A stretch of DNA of 64,000 nucleotides from Datura wrightii. Its lineage: Eukaryota > Streptophyta > Magnoliopsida > Solanales > Solanaceae. The translations under genes and the position numbers were made by a program. The notes under the pieces are model-generated. The model worked only from the letters and a program-made list of their open reading frames with translations, was not told the DNA's origin and did not search any database. The stretch spans positions 127,799,001 through 127,863,000 of the forward strand of contig JASDFA010000003.1 in NCBI GenBank assembly GCA_035772735.1. The letters run 5' to 3'. Position 1 is the stretch's first letter. Each line of letters begins with the position of its first letter. Shown piece by piece: positions 63,640-64,000 of this stretch.

Positions 63640-64000
63640 CGCTTCGCGTGATTATAAATAATATTAATAAATTATTTAAATAAATTATTTTTTAAAAAAT
63701 AATCATCATAAAAAAAATTCTTATAAAAGCATTTATTTTTTATAGCCTCTTAAAGATTTATATATAAAAGTCATTAACACAACTTTAAATTTTTTTTTAT
63801 ATATTTATAATACTTTAGTACGTATTTTTTGCATGTATTTCTACACCTCATAGTGTTAATTAAGTAATATAATTGAATAATTCTAAGACTTTTATAATAA
63901 AACAAATAAAAATACAAAATGACCCCCCCCCCCCCCCGCCTTAAAAAATATAAAAATAAAAATTAAAATAGAAGGCTTTCTTAATCTAAGAGAATTGTCA
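63640..64000. other. AT-rich tail with poly-C run, no gene seen
   Basis: The sequence is very AT-rich, with a run of about 15 Cs at 63922-63936. A phrase CTTCCGCGCTTCGCGTG at about 63635-63652 marks an abrupt change from pol sequence and may be the end of another transposon. Nothing else can be supported. Confidence 0.5.

Noticed and set aside
1..64000. A previously undescribed multi-gene system
   Set aside because: Apart from the gamma-adaptin gene, every frame with recognisable similarity belongs to a known class of transposable element, and the remaining short frames show no conserved pattern.

Overview
This is nuclear DNA from a flowering plant. It holds one intact-looking, intron-rich, single-copy-type gene set in dense, nested transposable elements. 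There are no operons, phage, CRISPR arrays or bacterial features. A solanaceous origin is likely. The cues are short repeats I recognise as common in Solanaceae: a TS-type SINE tail at 9181-9225, an Au-type SINE body at 25225-25345, and a 122-bp hAT-type MITE at 44357-44478. The family assignment rests on memory of those repeats, not on a search.

Layout. 1-7.4 kb: remnants of Ty3/gypsy LTRs, including a minus-strand ~3.2-kb-type LTR cut by the window start. 7.6-8.2 kb: a 104-bp tandem duplication followed by the presumed promoter and 5' leader. 8,209-46,194 (+): the gamma-adaptin (large subunit of the AP-1 clathrin adaptor) gene, which I resolved into 18 coding exons encoding 877 residues. 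Its 2.63 kb of coding sequence is spread over 38 kb. Introns 6, 9 and 12 are 6.8, 7.8 and 6.5 kb because they carry a decayed sense-strand L1-type LINE (17.2-22.0 kb), a near full-length antisense LINE with a 15-19 bp target-site duplication (25.4-31.2 kb), and an old Ty1/copia element (34.4-38.7 kb). Introns 16 and 17 carry a TIR transposon, MITEs, LTR pieces and a third LINE fragment.

46.9-52.1 kb: a possible MITE, then three head-to-tail copies of a ~1.05-kb unit and a ~50-bp subrepeat. 52.1-64 kb: nested LTR retroelements. A 4.45-kb solo LTR (TSD ACGCC) sits in a decayed retroelement carrying a PF20167-like open frame. A 3.23-kb solo LTR (TSD TCATG) sits in the integrase gene of a minus-strand gypsy element, whose reading frame resumes exactly across the insertion. 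This second LTR belongs to the same family as the inverted LTR at 1-2354.

Function. The only cellular gene here acts in clathrin-coated vesicle formation at the trans-Golgi/early endosome. Everything else is mobile-element sequence in various states of decay. I found no convincing previously undescribed system. The most interesting points are the inverted LINE pair flanking exons 7-9, a short intron whose retention would remove the ear domain, and the precisely datable nested solo LTRs.
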